Shown: positions 31,044-40,689, counted from the stretch's first letter. The stretch is DNA of 64,000 bases from Haemophilus parainfluenzae (GCF_014931415.1 NZ_CP063121.1:1674001-1738000), one strand, 5' to 3'. A program made the numbers and translations. The notes: generated by a model not told the origin, from the sequence alone.

Positions 31044-31709
31044 ATGACTGAACAAGATATTGCTGACTACCTAAAAAATCACCCTGATTTTTTTACCCAT
31101 CGCCCTGAGCTACTTCAACAGCTTAGTATTCCGCATAGCCATGAAGAAGGGACGATTTCGTTAGTCGAAGCACAGCTTGCTCAGCAACGAGAACAAATCA
31201 AAACGCTTACTCAACTCCTCGAAAAATTTCATCAGCTTGCGCATCAAGAAGCAGACATTTTCTTTGCTCTCTTACCTTTGCAGAAAAAACTATTTCAAAC
31301 AGAAGACTTTATAGCCATCAATGAAAAGCTTGATGACTGGGCAAAAGACTATGAACTAGAAGGTGCTAAAATCTTACTTTTCACTGACAGCTGGCAAAAA
31401 AAGGACATCATTCCTGAACAACATTGGCTAGATCGAAAAGCTTTTGAACTCATTCGACTAGAGCGTATGGGTTTACGCCAATTCTATTTAGGCGACCTCT
31501 CCAATAAAGAAAAAGCCCTCATGTTCCTTCCTGAAGAACTCCCTATCGGCTCTGTGGCGATTTGCCGTTTAGGTGGAACCTCTCAAAAACCAACCGCACT
31601 TTTACTCTTCAAATCTCGAGACACAGACCGTTTCCACAACGACCAAGACACCACATTCCTTCGACATTTAGTTGATATTGTGGAATTGCATTTGGGAAGA
31701 TGGATTTAG
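31044..31709 (+). CDS. DUF484 family protein
   Basis: A 221-residue cytoplasmic protein of the DUF484 family, a GAF-like fold without known function. I start at the ATG at 31044 (MTEQDIADYLKNHPDFF), preceded by AAGGAG. The N-terminal NHPDFFTHRPELL motif is diagnostic, followed by a coiled segment (about 40-65) and the GAF-like part with IGSVAICRL. In many relatives this gene is next to xerC or dapF; here it follows purA. No function is proposed. Confidence 0.85.
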   Translation: MTEQDIADYLKNHPDFFTHRPELLQQLSIPHSHEEGTISLVEAQLAQQREQIKTLTQLLEKFHQLAHQEADIFFALLPLQKKLFQTEDFIAINEKLDDWAKDYELEGAKILLFTDSWQKKDIIPEQHWLDRKAFELIRLERMGLRQFYLGDLSNKEKALMFLPEELPIGSVAICRLGGTSQKPTALLLFKSRDTDRFHNDQDTTFLRHLVDIVELHLGRWI

Positions 31710-31716
31710 ACATTAT

Positions 31717-31738
31717 TAAGTGATCTCTATCACAAATC
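31717..31738. promoter_or_regulatory. CRP-type operator upstream of the afu operon
   Basis: GTGA-TCTCTA-TCAC at 31720-31733 inside AAGTGATCTCTATCACAA, with both half-sites intact (consensus TGTGA-N6-TCACA). It lies about 140 bases before afuA, upstream of AT-rich promoter-like DNA, fitting catabolite-controlled sugar uptake. Confidence 0.6.
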
Positions 31739-31872
31739 TGAAAATTATTTAAATTTAGACTTTTATATTCAAATATTTAAGCGTATTTTGTAGGTTAGAT
31801 GTTTTGGTATAAATGTCGATCGTAGTTTGATCTCATTTACTGATTTTATCCCTATCTCAGTGAGGTTTCATT

Positions 31873-32868
31873 ATGAATAAAAAAATGTCTTTAACATTGA
31901 TTGCTATTGGACTAGGTATGTCACTTAGTAATATTGCTGCAGCACAAGAAAAATTAATTGTGTACACATCAATGAAGGAATCATTAATTGGAGCATTAAA
32001 AGCTAAGTTTACTGAAAAATATCCAGATGTTGAAATGGATTATCAGTCTGCTGGTGCCGGAAAATTGATGGCTAAAATTGCAACGGAAAAAGAATCCGGG
32101 AAAATTATGGCTGATGTAATTTGGACAAGTGAAGTACCTGACTTCTTCCAAATGAAAAAGAACGGCATGCTCGAAGCTTATGTTTCCCCTGAAACAAACA
32201 ATATCGTTAATCCTATCCCTAATTTCGATGGTTCCTTTACCCCAATCCGCCTCGGCACACTAGCAATCGCCTACAATACTCGTTTCGTTAAAGATAATCC
32301 ACCTGCTGAGTGGGCTGATATCTTAAAACCTGAATATAAAGGTGCATTTGGTATTGCAAACCCTGCATTATCAGGTACGTCATATATGAGTGTTTCTTTA
32401 TTAAAAGATAAATTTGGTTGGGAATTCTTTGAAAAATTAAAATCAAATAAAGCTAAAGTGGGTAAAGGCGCAGGACAAGTTATCGATGATACTGCATCAG
32501 GTGATTTGTTAGCCTCCTTAGCGGTTGACTATATTACCAATGATAAAATCAAAAAAGGTGCGCAATTAAAATTGGTCTATCCAAAAGAAATGCTTGTCAT
32601 TCCTAGCCCTGCTGCAATCTTAAAAGGCACTGAACACCTTGCAGCTTCACAAAAATTTATTGACTTCTTACTTTCTGAAGATGGACAAAAAATCATTGCT
32701 AACGAAGGGACATTACCAGTTAGAAAAGGCGTTGAACTTGATGCTAAATTTGGTATGCCATCTCTAGAAGATGCTGTATCAAGAGCAATTCCTATTGACT
32801 ATGAAAAATTAATGTCAGAAAAAGAAGAAACAATTAAACATTTCACTCAAATTCTTCAAGGTCGTTAA
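31873..32868 (+). CDS. afuA: AfuA/FbpA-like ABC transporter substrate-binding protein
   Basis: A 331-residue periplasmic binding protein with signal peptide cut after IAAA-QEK. The mature protein begins KLIVYTSMKESLIGALKAKF, has YQSAGAGKLMAKI (about 63-75) and MADVIWTSE, and ends in the usual helix. It belongs to the FbpA/AfuA cluster. Such proteins were once annotated as ferric transporters; the A. pleuropneumoniae AfuA was later shown to bind hexose phosphates. A CRP site upstream favours a sugar-type substrate, but the ligand is not provable here. First gene of a four-gene unit. Confidence 0.85.
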   Translation: MNKKMSLTLIAIGLGMSLSNIAAAQEKLIVYTSMKESLIGALKAKFTEKYPDVEMDYQSAGAGKLMAKIATEKESGKIMADVIWTSEVPDFFQMKKNGMLEAYVSPETNNIVNPIPNFDGSFTPIRLGTLAIAYNTRFVKDNPPAEWADILKPEYKGAFGIANPALSGTSYMSVSLLKDKFGWEFFEKLKSNKAKVGKGAGQVIDDTASGDLLASLAVDYITNDKIKKGAQLKLVYPKEMLVIPSPAAILKGTEHLAASQKFIDFLLSEDGQKIIANEGTLPVRKGVELDAKFGMPSLEDAVSRAIPIDYEKLMSEKEETIKHFTQILQGR

Positions 32869-32887
32869 TCAGTAAGGAGTTGTGATT

Positions 32888-33958
32888 ATGGCAACAATTA
32901 CATTTGAAAACATATGTAAAAAATTCGGTTCAAATGAAGTGTTAAAAGATCTTTCTCTAGTTGTAAAAGATGGAGAGTGCTTTACGCTTCTTGGCCCATC
33001 CGGCTGTGGAAAAACTGTCTTATTACGCCTGCTTGCAGGATTTGATGTGCCAGATAGTGGCCGTATTTTAATTGATGATGTGGTTGTTGCCGATCCCGCT
33101 ACAAACACGGATGTTCCACCCGATCAACGTGGTCTAGGTGTCGTCTTCCAAGATTATGCTGTTTGGCCACATATGACTGTCTTTGACAATATTGCCTATC
33201 CTCTTAAATTAAAAAATATTGAAAAACAAGCTCTCCATAAACAAGTAATGGAAGTTGTCGAATTAGTCAATTTAACTGGCTTAGAAGAACGTTTACCTTC
33301 TCAATTATCAGGAGGACAACAACAGCGTGTTGCTCTCGCAAGGGCATTAGTTGCTAAACCATCTTTAATGCTCTTAGACGAACCTCTCAATAACCTAGAT
33401 GCCAATCTTCGAGAAGAAATGCGTTTTGAAATTAAAGAATTACAGAAAAAACTCGGTATTACTATTCTTTACGTAACACATGACCAAGAAATTGCTCTAG
33501 CAATATCTGATCGTTTGGCCATTATGAATGAGCATGGTGATATCCAACAAATTGGCACACCATGGGACATTTATGAGCGTTCAGAAAATGAGATGGTGTT
33601 TAAATTTATGGGGCTCGCAAATTTCATTCCTGTGAGATACCAAAATAATCATCATTATATTGGAGAAGGTAATCAAATTTTAAACTGGAAAAACTTGCCA
33701 CCTAACTCAGGGAAATTAGGATGTCGACCTTCCGATATCATACTAAGCAAAAACAATGAAGGTTTACTAGGAAAAATATCAAGAGCCAGCTTTCTTGGCG
33801 CGGTAATGGATTATATGGTAGAGATTGATGGTGTAACACTACGAACAGAAATCCCAACTAATAAAGCATTACGTAATAATTTAATGTTCAATGAAGGTGA
33901 AAATTGCTTTATCAGTTTTCATGATTTGCTTTGGTTTGATTCTGCTAAAGAAATCTAG
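32888..33958 (+). CDS. ABC transporter ATPase (first of two in the afu operon)
   Basis: A 356-residue ATPase with all catalytic motifs: Walker A GPSGCGKT (about 38-45), Q-loop VVFQDYAVW, signature LSGGQQQRVALARAL, Walker B LMLLDEPL and the H-loop YVTHDQE. A C-terminal TOBE-like domain follows (GCRPSDIIL). I start at the ATG at 32888, eight bases after AAGGAG; a GTG two codons earlier is too close. It lies 19 bases after afuA and is clearly distinct from the second ATPase of the same operon. Confidence 0.88.
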   Translation: MATITFENICKKFGSNEVLKDLSLVVKDGECFTLLGPSGCGKTVLLRLLAGFDVPDSGRILIDDVVVADPATNTDVPPDQRGLGVVFQDYAVWPHMTVFDNIAYPLKLKNIEKQALHKQVMEVVELVNLTGLEERLPSQLSGGQQQRVALARALVAKPSLMLLDEPLNNLDANLREEMRFEIKELQKKLGITILYVTHDQEIALAISDRLAIMNEHGDIQQIGTPWDIYERSENEMVFKFMGLANFIPVRYQNNHHYIGEGNQILNWKNLPPNSGKLGCRPSDIILSKNNEGLLGKISRASFLGAVMDYMVEIDGVTLRTEIPTNKALRNNLMFNEGENCFISFHDLLWFDSAKEI

Positions 33959-33969
33959 AGGGGTTTATT

Positions 33970-35664
33970 ATGGCTACAACTATTCAAAATAATCATCCAT
34001 TCAATATTGCTAACGTTATTCTAGCCTTATCCATCGGTATCTTAGTGATCGTTGTTGCGGTTCCTGTTTTACTTATTTTCCTCAATTCTTTTTGGGTTGA
34101 TGGACAATTTAATATCACCGATGTGGTGAATATTCTTAAGCAAGAAGAAACCTATGAAGCATTACTCAATTCACTTTTCATCGCATCTGGCGTAACTGTG
34201 ATGAGTACGATCATCGGTACATTTTTTGCTTGGTTAGTGACTCGAACAGATCTACCTTATAAAGGTTTTATGAAAGTGATGTTCCTTGTACCTTTTATGC
34301 TTCCTTCTTTCATTGGGGCATTAGCTTGGAAAATGTTACTTTCACCACGTTCTGGCTACATTAACCAATTCTTCATGGATTTAGGATTTGATGGACCTAT
34401 TTTTAATATCTATAGCTACGCCGGTATTATGGCTGTAGAAACGATGTATCTTTTCCCATTCGTCTTTATCCAAGTCTGTGGTGCATTGGAGCGCATGGAC
34501 CCTACATTAGAAGAATCAGCGAGAATCTCCGGCGCAAGCCTCTTTACCATTACACGTAAAATTACTATTCCACTCGTCATGCCAAGTATCCTTTCTGGTG
34601 CATTACTCATTATGCTCTATTCTATGGCTCACTTTGGTACAGTTGCTGTACTAGGCGTAGAAAATGGTATTTTTAACATTCCAACCCTCATTTATGAACG
34701 TATTCACCAAAGTGCGGGTAGTTTTGAAGCCATTCGTACCGGTACTGTACTTGCAACTGTTTTAGTATTCACTGCGGCACTGATTATTTGGTTACAAAAC
34801 AAAATCTTAAATAAAGGTCGATTCCAAATTATTGCAGGTAAAAGCTTTAGACCTATCGAAGTAAAACTTCGTGGTTTAAGAAAACCATTGCTTGTTATTT
34901 GCTTACTCTACATCGCCTTTACAATCGTATTGCCTACAGTCACGATTTTCCTTGTTGGCGGATTAAAAACCTATGGATTACCAATTACATGGGAAAATCT
35001 CACATTAGATAACTATAAATTCATCTTATTTGAATGGCAGTTAACAAAAGATGCAATTCGCAATAGTGTGACTCTCGGTCTCGCGGCAGCACTTATTACT
35101 ATGTTTGCAGGGGTAATGATTTCTTATGTTATCGTTAAAATGCGTGTTCGCGGAAAAGGCATCCTTGAGTTCTTAGGGATGTTACCATTCTCCGTACCTG
35201 GCTCTGTAATTGCTCTTGGGGTGATCCTTGCCTGGAGTGGTAAATTTGGCATCAATCTCTACAACACAGTTTGGATTATTTTAATTGCCTATATCGCTCG
35301 TTATATGGCTTTCTCACTCAAAGCCAACTCTGCTGCACTTGAGCAAGTGCATGATTCATTAGTTGAAGCTTCTCGAGCATGTGGAGCAAGTATGTGGCAA
35401 TCTTTAAAAGATATTGTTATCCCACTCGTAAGACCAGGGATGATTGCCGCTTTCTTCCTGATTTTCCTTCCTGCTCTACGTGAATTGACTGTTTCTGTTA
35501 TGTTATATGGTCCTTCTACACGAACCATTGGTGTCGCAATTTATACTCTAAATGAAGACGGTGAAACCGTTTATTCTGCAGCATTAGCGGGTATTGCCCT
35601 AATAATTATTGTGTTAGGTCAAACTGTTATTAAACGTTATGCTGAAAAGAAAACTCAAAAATAG
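33970..35664 (+). CDS. afuB: AfuB-type fused ABC permease
   Basis: A 564-residue permease in which two binding-protein-dependent transport domains are fused, giving about twelve membrane helices. Two coupling loops are visible: ESARISGASLFTITRKI (about 180-196) and EASRACGASMWQSLKDI (about 464-480), each followed by a proline-rich turn (IPLVMPS; IPLVRPG). One polypeptide can thus form the whole pore. Eleven bases after the first ATPase and 17 before the second. Confidence 0.92.
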   Translation: MATTIQNNHPFNIANVILALSIGILVIVVAVPVLLIFLNSFWVDGQFNITDVVNILKQEETYEALLNSLFIASGVTVMSTIIGTFFAWLVTRTDLPYKGFMKVMFLVPFMLPSFIGALAWKMLLSPRSGYINQFFMDLGFDGPIFNIYSYAGIMAVETMYLFPFVFIQVCGALERMDPTLEESARISGASLFTITRKITIPLVMPSILSGALLIMLYSMAHFGTVAVLGVENGIFNIPTLIYERIHQSAGSFEAIRTGTVLATVLVFTAALIIWLQNKILNKGRFQIIAGKSFRPIEVKLRGLRKPLLVICLLYIAFTIVLPTVTIFLVGGLKTYGLPITWENLTLDNYKFILFEWQLTKDAIRNSVTLGLAAALITMFAGVMISYVIVKMRVRGKGILEFLGMLPFSVPGSVIALGVILAWSGKFGINLYNTVWIILIAYIARYMAFSLKANSAALEQVHDSLVEASRACGASMWQSLKDIVIPLVRPGMIAAFFLIFLPALRELTVSVMLYGPSTRTIGVAIYTLNEDGETVYSAALAGIALIIIVLGQTVIKRYAEKKTQK

Positions 35665-35681
35665 AAGGTTAGGAGTAAAAG

Positions 35682-36740
35682 ATGAGCTATATTCAATTAA
35701 ATCATGTCATGAAAAAATTTGGTGATGTTATTGCCATTGAAGATCTTAACCTTTCTATCGAAAAAGGCGAATGTTTCTCTATGCTAGGGCCATCAGGTTG
35801 TGGAAAAACAACTACCCTACGAATGATTGCAGGCTTTGAAGACTTAGATGGTGGGGAGATTAAAGTCGGTGATAAATTACTGTCATCGAAGAAAAACAAT
35901 TTCTATCTCCCGCCAGAGAAACGCAATTTTGGCATGGTCTTTCAGGCCTTTGCGGTATGGCCACATATGACGGTATATGATAACGTTGCCTTTCCGTTAA
36001 AACTCAAAAATATTTCAGCCCAAGAAATTGAAAAACGAACAACCGATGCGCTAAGACACACTAATTTACTTAGTGTTGCCAAGAAAAGCCCTGATGATTT
36101 ATCTGGTGGAGGAAAACAACGTGTGGCACTTGCTAGAGCATTAGCAATTAACCCAGACGTCATGTTACTAGACGAACCATTATCAAGCTTAGACCCACAT
36201 CTTCGCGAAGAAATGCGATTTGAAATTAAGGCATTACAGAAAAAATTTGGGTTCTCAATTATTTATGTGACGCATGACCAATCTGAAGCAATGGCACTTT
36301 CAGATCGTATTATGGTTATGAAGAAAGGGGCGGTACAACAAATTGATACCCCATTAAATATTTATAACAACCCCGCTAACAAGTTTGTCTTCAATTTTAT
36401 CGGATTATCAAATCAATTAAATGTAAACCTGTCATCACAAGGTATTCATATTGATAAAATTGATGGTATTTTTAATCTTCCAGAAATGCCAAATAATGAC
36501 TTACTTTCACAAGGGAAAGCCATATTAGCAAGCCGTCCATCTGATATTGAATTTGTTCAACAAGGTGGAATTCCTGGTGTCGTAAAACGTCGTTCCTATC
36601 TTGGTGAAGTGACGGATTATAATATCCAAGTTGGTGATCAAGATATTCGTGTTCAAATTGGACGACGAGATACTGGCCCGAAAGAAGGGGAAACATGTCA
36701 GATAGCCTTTGAACATCTGCATTGGTACCCAGCTGAATAA
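35682..36740 (+). CDS. afuC: AfuC-type ABC transporter ATPase (second of two)
   Basis: A 352-residue ATPase. Walker A GPSGCGKTT (about 35-43), Q-loop MVFQAFAVW, signature LSGGGKQRVALARAL (Gln of LSGGQ replaced by Gly), Walker B VMLLDEPL, H-loop YVTHDQS. TOBE-like C-terminus with LASRPSDIEF. Ribosome site AGGAG before the ATG. As two ATPases serve one fused permease, each pore half may contact a different ATPase; this is inference. Confidence 0.9.
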   Translation: MSYIQLNHVMKKFGDVIAIEDLNLSIEKGECFSMLGPSGCGKTTTLRMIAGFEDLDGGEIKVGDKLLSSKKNNFYLPPEKRNFGMVFQAFAVWPHMTVYDNVAFPLKLKNISAQEIEKRTTDALRHTNLLSVAKKSPDDLSGGGKQRVALARALAINPDVMLLDEPLSSLDPHLREEMRFEIKALQKKFGFSIIYVTHDQSEAMALSDRIMVMKKGAVQQIDTPLNIYNNPANKFVFNFIGLSNQLNVNLSSQGIHIDKIDGIFNLPEMPNNDLLSQGKAILASRPSDIEFVQQGGIPGVVKRRSYLGEVTDYNIQVGDQDIRVQIGRRDTGPKEGETCQIAFEHLHWYPAE

Positions 36741-36747
36741 TATATCC

Positions 36748-36782
36748 TAAGTGCGGTTAAATTTAACCGCACTTTTATTTTT
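36748..36782 (+). terminator. Uptake-signal terminator after afuC
   Basis: TAAGTGCGGTTAAA / TTTAACCGCACTTTTATTTTTT, an inverted uptake-signal pair with a T-rich tail. Confidence 0.85.
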
Positions 36783-36821
36783 TGTGATAATTAAACAAGC
36801 TATCCTAATTATCAACTAATC

Positions 36822-36837
36822 TTTGATCCCGCTCACA
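36822..36837. promoter_or_regulatory. Possible CRP-type site upstream of yedE
   Basis: TTTGA-TCCCGC-TCACA differs from the CRP consensus TGTGA-N6-TCACA by one base. It lies 112 bases before the yedE ATG. Only sequence similarity supports it. Confidence 0.35.
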
Positions 36838-36948
36838 ATTTCAAAAAAATAAACTTTCTTTATTTTTCAACTCTTTCTACAATACCTTTGTTTTTATTAT
36901 TAAAAACACACAATTCAATTTAACTTCAGATATCACAAGGGTCTAATT

Positions 36949-38010
36949 ATGAAAATTTTAACTTGGCCTGTGGTTGCAGGTGCTGCACTTGGTATCGTTG
37001 CGCCACTTCTTACTTACAATGGCAATCCTGGTAATATGGGATTTTGTGCGGCTTGTTTCTTACGCGATACAGCAGGATCGCTTGGATTACACCACGCTGC
37101 CCCATTGCAATACCTTCGCCCAGAACTCATTGGATTAGTTTTAGGAGCACTCGCCAGTGCATTCTTATCTAAGGAATTTAAACCTCGTGGTGGCTCTGCC
37201 CCACTTGCTCGTATTAGCTTAGGCTTTTTTGCGATGCTTGGTGCGCTCATTTTCTTAGGTTGTCCATGGCGTGCTTATTTACGATTAGGTGGCGGAGATC
37301 TCACTGCAATTGCAGGTATCGTAGGATTATTTGCTGGCGTATTGGGTGGCATTTTCTTCGCTAATCGAGGATTCTCATTAGGTAAATCTAAGGAACAAAG
37401 CCAATCTTCTGGCTTAATCGGTCCAATCTTTGCTGTCATTTTGCTTGTTTTAGCCTTAACCCAATTTAAATTTGGTGAAAATCTAGCAATTTACACCTCT
37501 GAAAAAGGCCCCGGTGCACAACATGCGGCTATTTGGATGTCACTAGCTGGCGGATTACTTCTTGGTGTGCTGATGCAAAAATCGCGTTTTTGCACAATTG
37601 GGGCATTCCGAAACGTTGTCCTCTTCCGTGATGCACATTTATTAAATGGTGTGATTGCACTGATTGTCTTTGCGGCAATAACCAATGCCTTACTAGGCCA
37701 ATTCCATTTAGGCTTTGAAAAACAACCTATCGCGCATAATGACTATCTCTACAATTTCCTTTCTATGGCGCTTTGCGGACTTTGCTTTGCATTAGGCGGT
37801 GGTTGCCCAGGCAAACAATTAGTCAATATTGGTGAAGGAAATAATGACTCAGCATTATTTGTGCTCGGTATGCTACTGGGTGCAGCTGCGGCACATAACT
37901 TTGGTTTCGCAGCCGCTCCTACTGGCGTTCCAACCTTTACGCCTTATGTTTTACTTGCCGGCTTTGCAGTTTGCTTATATATCGCATTAACCAATAAATC
38001 TGAAGCTTAA
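36949..38010 (+). CDS. yedE: YedE/YeeE family selenium/sulfur-related membrane protein
   Basis: A 353-residue polytopic protein (about ten helices) of the YeeE/YedE family, of the version linked by co-occurrence to selenium metabolism (YedE/FdhT). Conserved cysteines: NMGFCAACFLRD (about 24-35), LGCPWRAYLRLGGGD (about 103), QKSRFCTIGAFRN (about 209) and GGGCPGKQL (about 283). Relatives move thiosulfate or selenium species. The usual partner yedF is not next to it here. Confidence 0.85.
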   Translation: MKILTWPVVAGAALGIVAPLLTYNGNPGNMGFCAACFLRDTAGSLGLHHAAPLQYLRPELIGLVLGALASAFLSKEFKPRGGSAPLARISLGFFAMLGALIFLGCPWRAYLRLGGGDLTAIAGIVGLFAGVLGGIFFANRGFSLGKSKEQSQSSGLIGPIFAVILLVLALTQFKFGENLAIYTSEKGPGAQHAAIWMSLAGGLLLGVLMQKSRFCTIGAFRNVVLFRDAHLLNGVIALIVFAAITNALLGQFHLGFEKQPIAHNDYLYNFLSMALCGLCFALGGGCPGKQLVNIGEGNNDSALFVLGMLLGAAAAHNFGFAAAPTGVPTFTPYVLLAGFAVCLYIALTNKSEA

Positions 38011-38029
38011 CATCCATTCAGAATAAATA

Positions 38030-38061
38030 AAAAGGAAGCCAATCATGACTTCCTTTTTTCG
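38030..38061 (+). terminator. Terminator after yedE
   Basis: AAAGGAAG / CTTCCTTTTTT hairpin with a T6 tail, 20 bases after the stop. Confidence 0.8.
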
Positions 38062-38065
38062 TTTT

Positions 38066-38098
38066 CAAAAGTGCGGTCATTTTTAACCGCACTTTCCA
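38066..38098. terminator. Uptake-signal hairpin after ilvH
   Basis: AAAAGTGCGGTCA / AACCGCACTTT inverted pair; on the minus strand it ends in TTTTGAAAA, just past the ilvH stop. Confidence 0.7.
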
Positions 38099-38103
38099 CA
38101 TCA

Positions 38104-38595
38104 TTAGAGAATATTTTTCTCACCACGGGAAAGACTAATTAAGCCTGAACGAACAATCTCAAGTAATGTACTTTCTTCCTTCACAGCCTCAACAAAAGCA
38201 TCTAATTTGTCTTTTGTACCTGTTAATTGAATTGTGTAGGATTTTGTTGTTACATCCACAATCTGCCCACGGAAGATGTCGGCTAAACGTTTTAGCTCAT
38301 CGCGTGATGAACCCGTTGCTCGCACTTTCACTAACAATACTTCACGCTCAACGTGCTCATGTTCACTCAAGTTAATAACTTTAAACACATCCACTAATTT
38401 GTGAAGTTGTTTTTCGATTTGCTCAAGCACTTGCTCATCCCCTACCGCTTCAATCGTCATACGAGAAAGCGTTGGATCATCGGTTGGTGCCACAGTTAAG
38501 CTTTCAATGTTAAATGCACGTTGGGAAAATAAGCCGACCACACGAGATAATGCACCGGATTCATTTTCTAATAAAACAGATAAAATTCTACGCAT
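38104..38595 (-). CDS. ilvH: Acetolactate synthase small subunit (isozyme III)
   Basis: Regulatory subunit giving valine feedback control to IlvI. 163 residues: an N-terminal ACT domain (RRILSVLLENESGALSRVVGLFSQRAFNIESL) and a second ACT-like C-terminal half. The start overlaps the ilvI stop (TAATG). Confidence 0.97.
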   Translation of the reverse strand: MRRILSVLLENESGALSRVVGLFSQRAFNIESLTVAPTDDPTLSRMTIEAVGDEQVLEQIEKQLHKLVDVFKVINLSEHEHVEREVLLVKVRATGSSRDELKRLADIFRGQIVDVTTKSYTIQLTGTKDKLDAFVEAVKEESTLLEIVRSGLISLSRGEKNIL

Positions 38596-40319
38596 TATTC
38601 TTTCTCCTCTTGTGGTTTGCTTAAAATCATCTCATTCATCGCCCCGCCGCGAACTTGCATTGGGTAAACGTGTTCGGTTTCATCAACGTTAATATCAACA
38701 AAGACCAATTTATTTTTAATACTGAAGGCTTCTTTTAATTTGCTTTCTAATTCATCTGGTGTCGAAATTTGAATTCCCACATGACCATAAGATTCGGCTA
38801 ACTTCACGAAATCCGGTAAAGAATTCATATAAGTTTGAGAATGGCGGCCAGAGTAAATTAAATCCTGCCATTGTTTTACCATGCCTAAGAAGTGGTTGTT
38901 CAAACAAATTACCACAACAGGAATACCATATTGCGTTGCTGTTGAAAGCTCTTGGATATTCATTTGAATACTGCCATCACCCGTTACACAAACTACGGTT
39001 GCTTCAGGATGCGCAAGTTTCACCCCTAATGCAGCCGGTAAACCGAAGCCCATGGTACCTGCACCACCTGAATTGATCCAACGACGCGGTAAATCAAATG
39101 GATAATGTAATGCGGCAAACATTTGATGTTGGCCTACATCCGATGCCACATAAGCTTGGCCTTTTGTAATACGATATACCGCTTCCATCACTTGCTGTGG
39201 TTTGATGACGCCTGAAGTACGGTCGAAATCCAAGCATTTTTTCGCTTTCCATTCATCGATTTGTTTCCACCAATCTTCCAAGTGATTTTGCGGACGCGAA
39301 CCAATTTCTTCACCTAATAAGCTTAAGAACTCATCCAATACATTTTTCGCGTTACCTACAATTGGAATCGCAACAGGGACGTTTTTAGAAATAGAGGTTG
39401 GGTCAATATCAATCTGAATCACTTTTGCATTCGGGCAATATTTATCTAAGTTGTTAGTGGTTCGGTCATCAAAACGAACCCCAACACCAAGAATTAAATC
39501 ACTTTCATGCATCGCTGTATTGGCTTCATAAGTCCCGTGCATCCCAAGCATACCTAAGAATTGTTTATCGGTACTTGGATACACACCTAAACCCATTAAT
39601 GATGAGGTAACCGGTAAATTTAAACGTTGTGCAAATTGCGTTAATTCTTCATGACAGCCTGCTGCAATAGCACCACCACCGACGAATAAAACCGGTTTTT
39701 TAGCCACTAATAATGCTTTTAACGCTTTCTTAATTTGACCTTTGTGACCATTTACCGTTGGATTATAAGAACGAAGCTCAACAGATTTTGGATATTCGTA
39801 AGGATATTTTAAAGTTGGGTTTACCGTATCTTTTGGAATATCCACAACAACGGGACCAGGACGACCTGTTGAGGCGATATAAAAGGCTTTTTTCAAGATA
39901 CCTGGAATGTCTTCTGCTTTTTTAACAATAAAGCTGTGCTTAACCACTGGACGAGAAATCCCCACCATATCACATTCTTGGAACGCATCACGGCCGATTA
40001 AGCTACTCATTACCTGACCAGAAATGATCACCATTGGCACTGAATCAGTATAAGCGGTTAAAATACCCGTAATCGCATTGGTTGCACCTGGTCCTGATGT
40101 CACTAACACACAACCTACTTTACCGGTCGCACGTGCATAACCATCTGCCATATGCACCGCAGCTTGCTCATGACGGACTAAAATATGTTCAATCCCACCA
40201 AGAGTATGGATTGCATCATAAATATCCAATACGGCACCGCCTGGATAACCAAATAAATACTCAACGCCTTCGTCACGCAAAGACTGAACCACCATTTCCG
40301 CACCGGATAATTTCTTCAT
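38595..40319 (-). CDS. ilvI: Acetolactate synthase large subunit (isozyme III)
   Basis: Thiamine-diphosphate enzyme condensing two pyruvates, or pyruvate with 2-oxobutyrate, for valine, leucine and isoleucine synthesis. 574 residues. Catalytic Glu in [16 protein letters not shown] (about 49), thiamine-binding [14 protein letters not shown] (about 445) and [12 protein letters not shown]. Ribosome site TAGGAG before the ATG. A promoter and a long AT-rich region lie upstream. Confidence 0.97.
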   Translation of the reverse strand: MKKLSGAEMVVQSLRDEGVEYLFGYPGGAVLDIYDAIHTLGGIEHILVRHEQAAVHMADGYARATGKVGCVLVTSGPGATNAITGILTAYTDSVPMVIISGQVMSSLIGRDAFQECDMVGISRPVVKHSFIVKKAEDIPGILKKAFYIASTGRPGPVVVDIPKDTVNPTLKYPYEYPKSVELRSYNPTVNGHKGQIKKALKALLVAKKPVLFVGGGAIAAGCHEELTQFAQRLNLPVTSSLMGLGVYPSTDKQFLGMLGMHGTYEANTAMHESDLILGVGVRFDDRTTNNLDKYCPNAKVIQIDIDPTSISKNVPVAIPIVGNAKNVLDEFLSLLGEEIGSRPQNHLEDWWKQIDEWKAKKCLDFDRTSGVIKPQQVMEAVYRITKGQAYVASDVGQHQMFAALHYPFDLPRRWINSGGAGTMGFGLPAALGVKLAHPEATVVCVTGDGSIQMNIQELSTATQYGIPVVVICLNNHFLGMVKQWQDLIYSGRHSQTYMNSLPDFVKLAESYGHVGIQISTPDELESKLKEAFSIKNKLVFVDINVDETEHVYPMQVRGGAMNEMILSKPQEEKE

Positions 40320-40634
40320 ATTTTACTCCTAAAACTGACTGCACTTTTATTTGTTACGATTCGTGTCAAAACAATGGAAACATCATACCGAAAGAAAATA
40401 ACTTGTCTAGCATTGCAAAAGTCTAAAAAAACAAATTTAAAAGCATTAAAATCCACAAAAATCAAAAAATAAAGTTTTTAATAAAGATTAAAAATAAAAA
40501 ACATAGAGAATCGCGTTTTTATATAGATTTTTATAAAAATAAAAAAATTTTATTCTTTTATTCAAAAATTTGAACTAGATCACATTTTAAATGTTATTTT
40601 TTCTTATGAGTTGAAGGAAAAGAATCGATGACAA
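40320..40634. other. AT-rich intergenic region upstream of ilvI
   Basis: No gene is visible. From about 40428 to 40570 the DNA is extremely AT-rich with many short A and T runs (likely bent). A CRP-like TTTGA-ACTAGA-TCACA is at 40569-40584. The ilvI promoter lies at the low-coordinate side. In E. coli the equivalent upstream region of ilvIH binds Lrp; that this one does is inference. Confidence 0.5.
40382..40409 (-). promoter_or_regulatory. Sigma-70 promoter of ilvIH
   Basis: Minus strand: -35 TAGACA (40409-40404), 16-base spacer, -10 TATGAT (40387-40382). Predicted start near 40375, giving a leader of about 55 bases. Confidence 0.5.
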
Positions 40635-40668
40635 GAAAAAACCGCACTTGGAAGCCCCAAAGTGCGGT
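40635..40668 (-). terminator. Uptake-signal terminator after fabB
   Basis: On the minus strand AACCGCACTT, loop, AAGTGCGGTT followed by TTTTC. It is 22 bases past the fabB stop. Confidence 0.82.
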
Positions 40669-40689
40669 TAGATTTTAAGAGTTTTTTAA

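Noticed and set aside
31873..36740. A ferric-iron FbpABC transporter
   Set aside because: No Fur-like box was noticed and the relatives named Afu were shown to import sugar phosphates; the upstream CRP site agrees with sugar.
40628..40678. Short plus-strand open frame (16 codons) between fabB and ilvI
   Set aside because: It runs through the uptake-signal hairpin, codes for nothing recognisable and is most likely chance.
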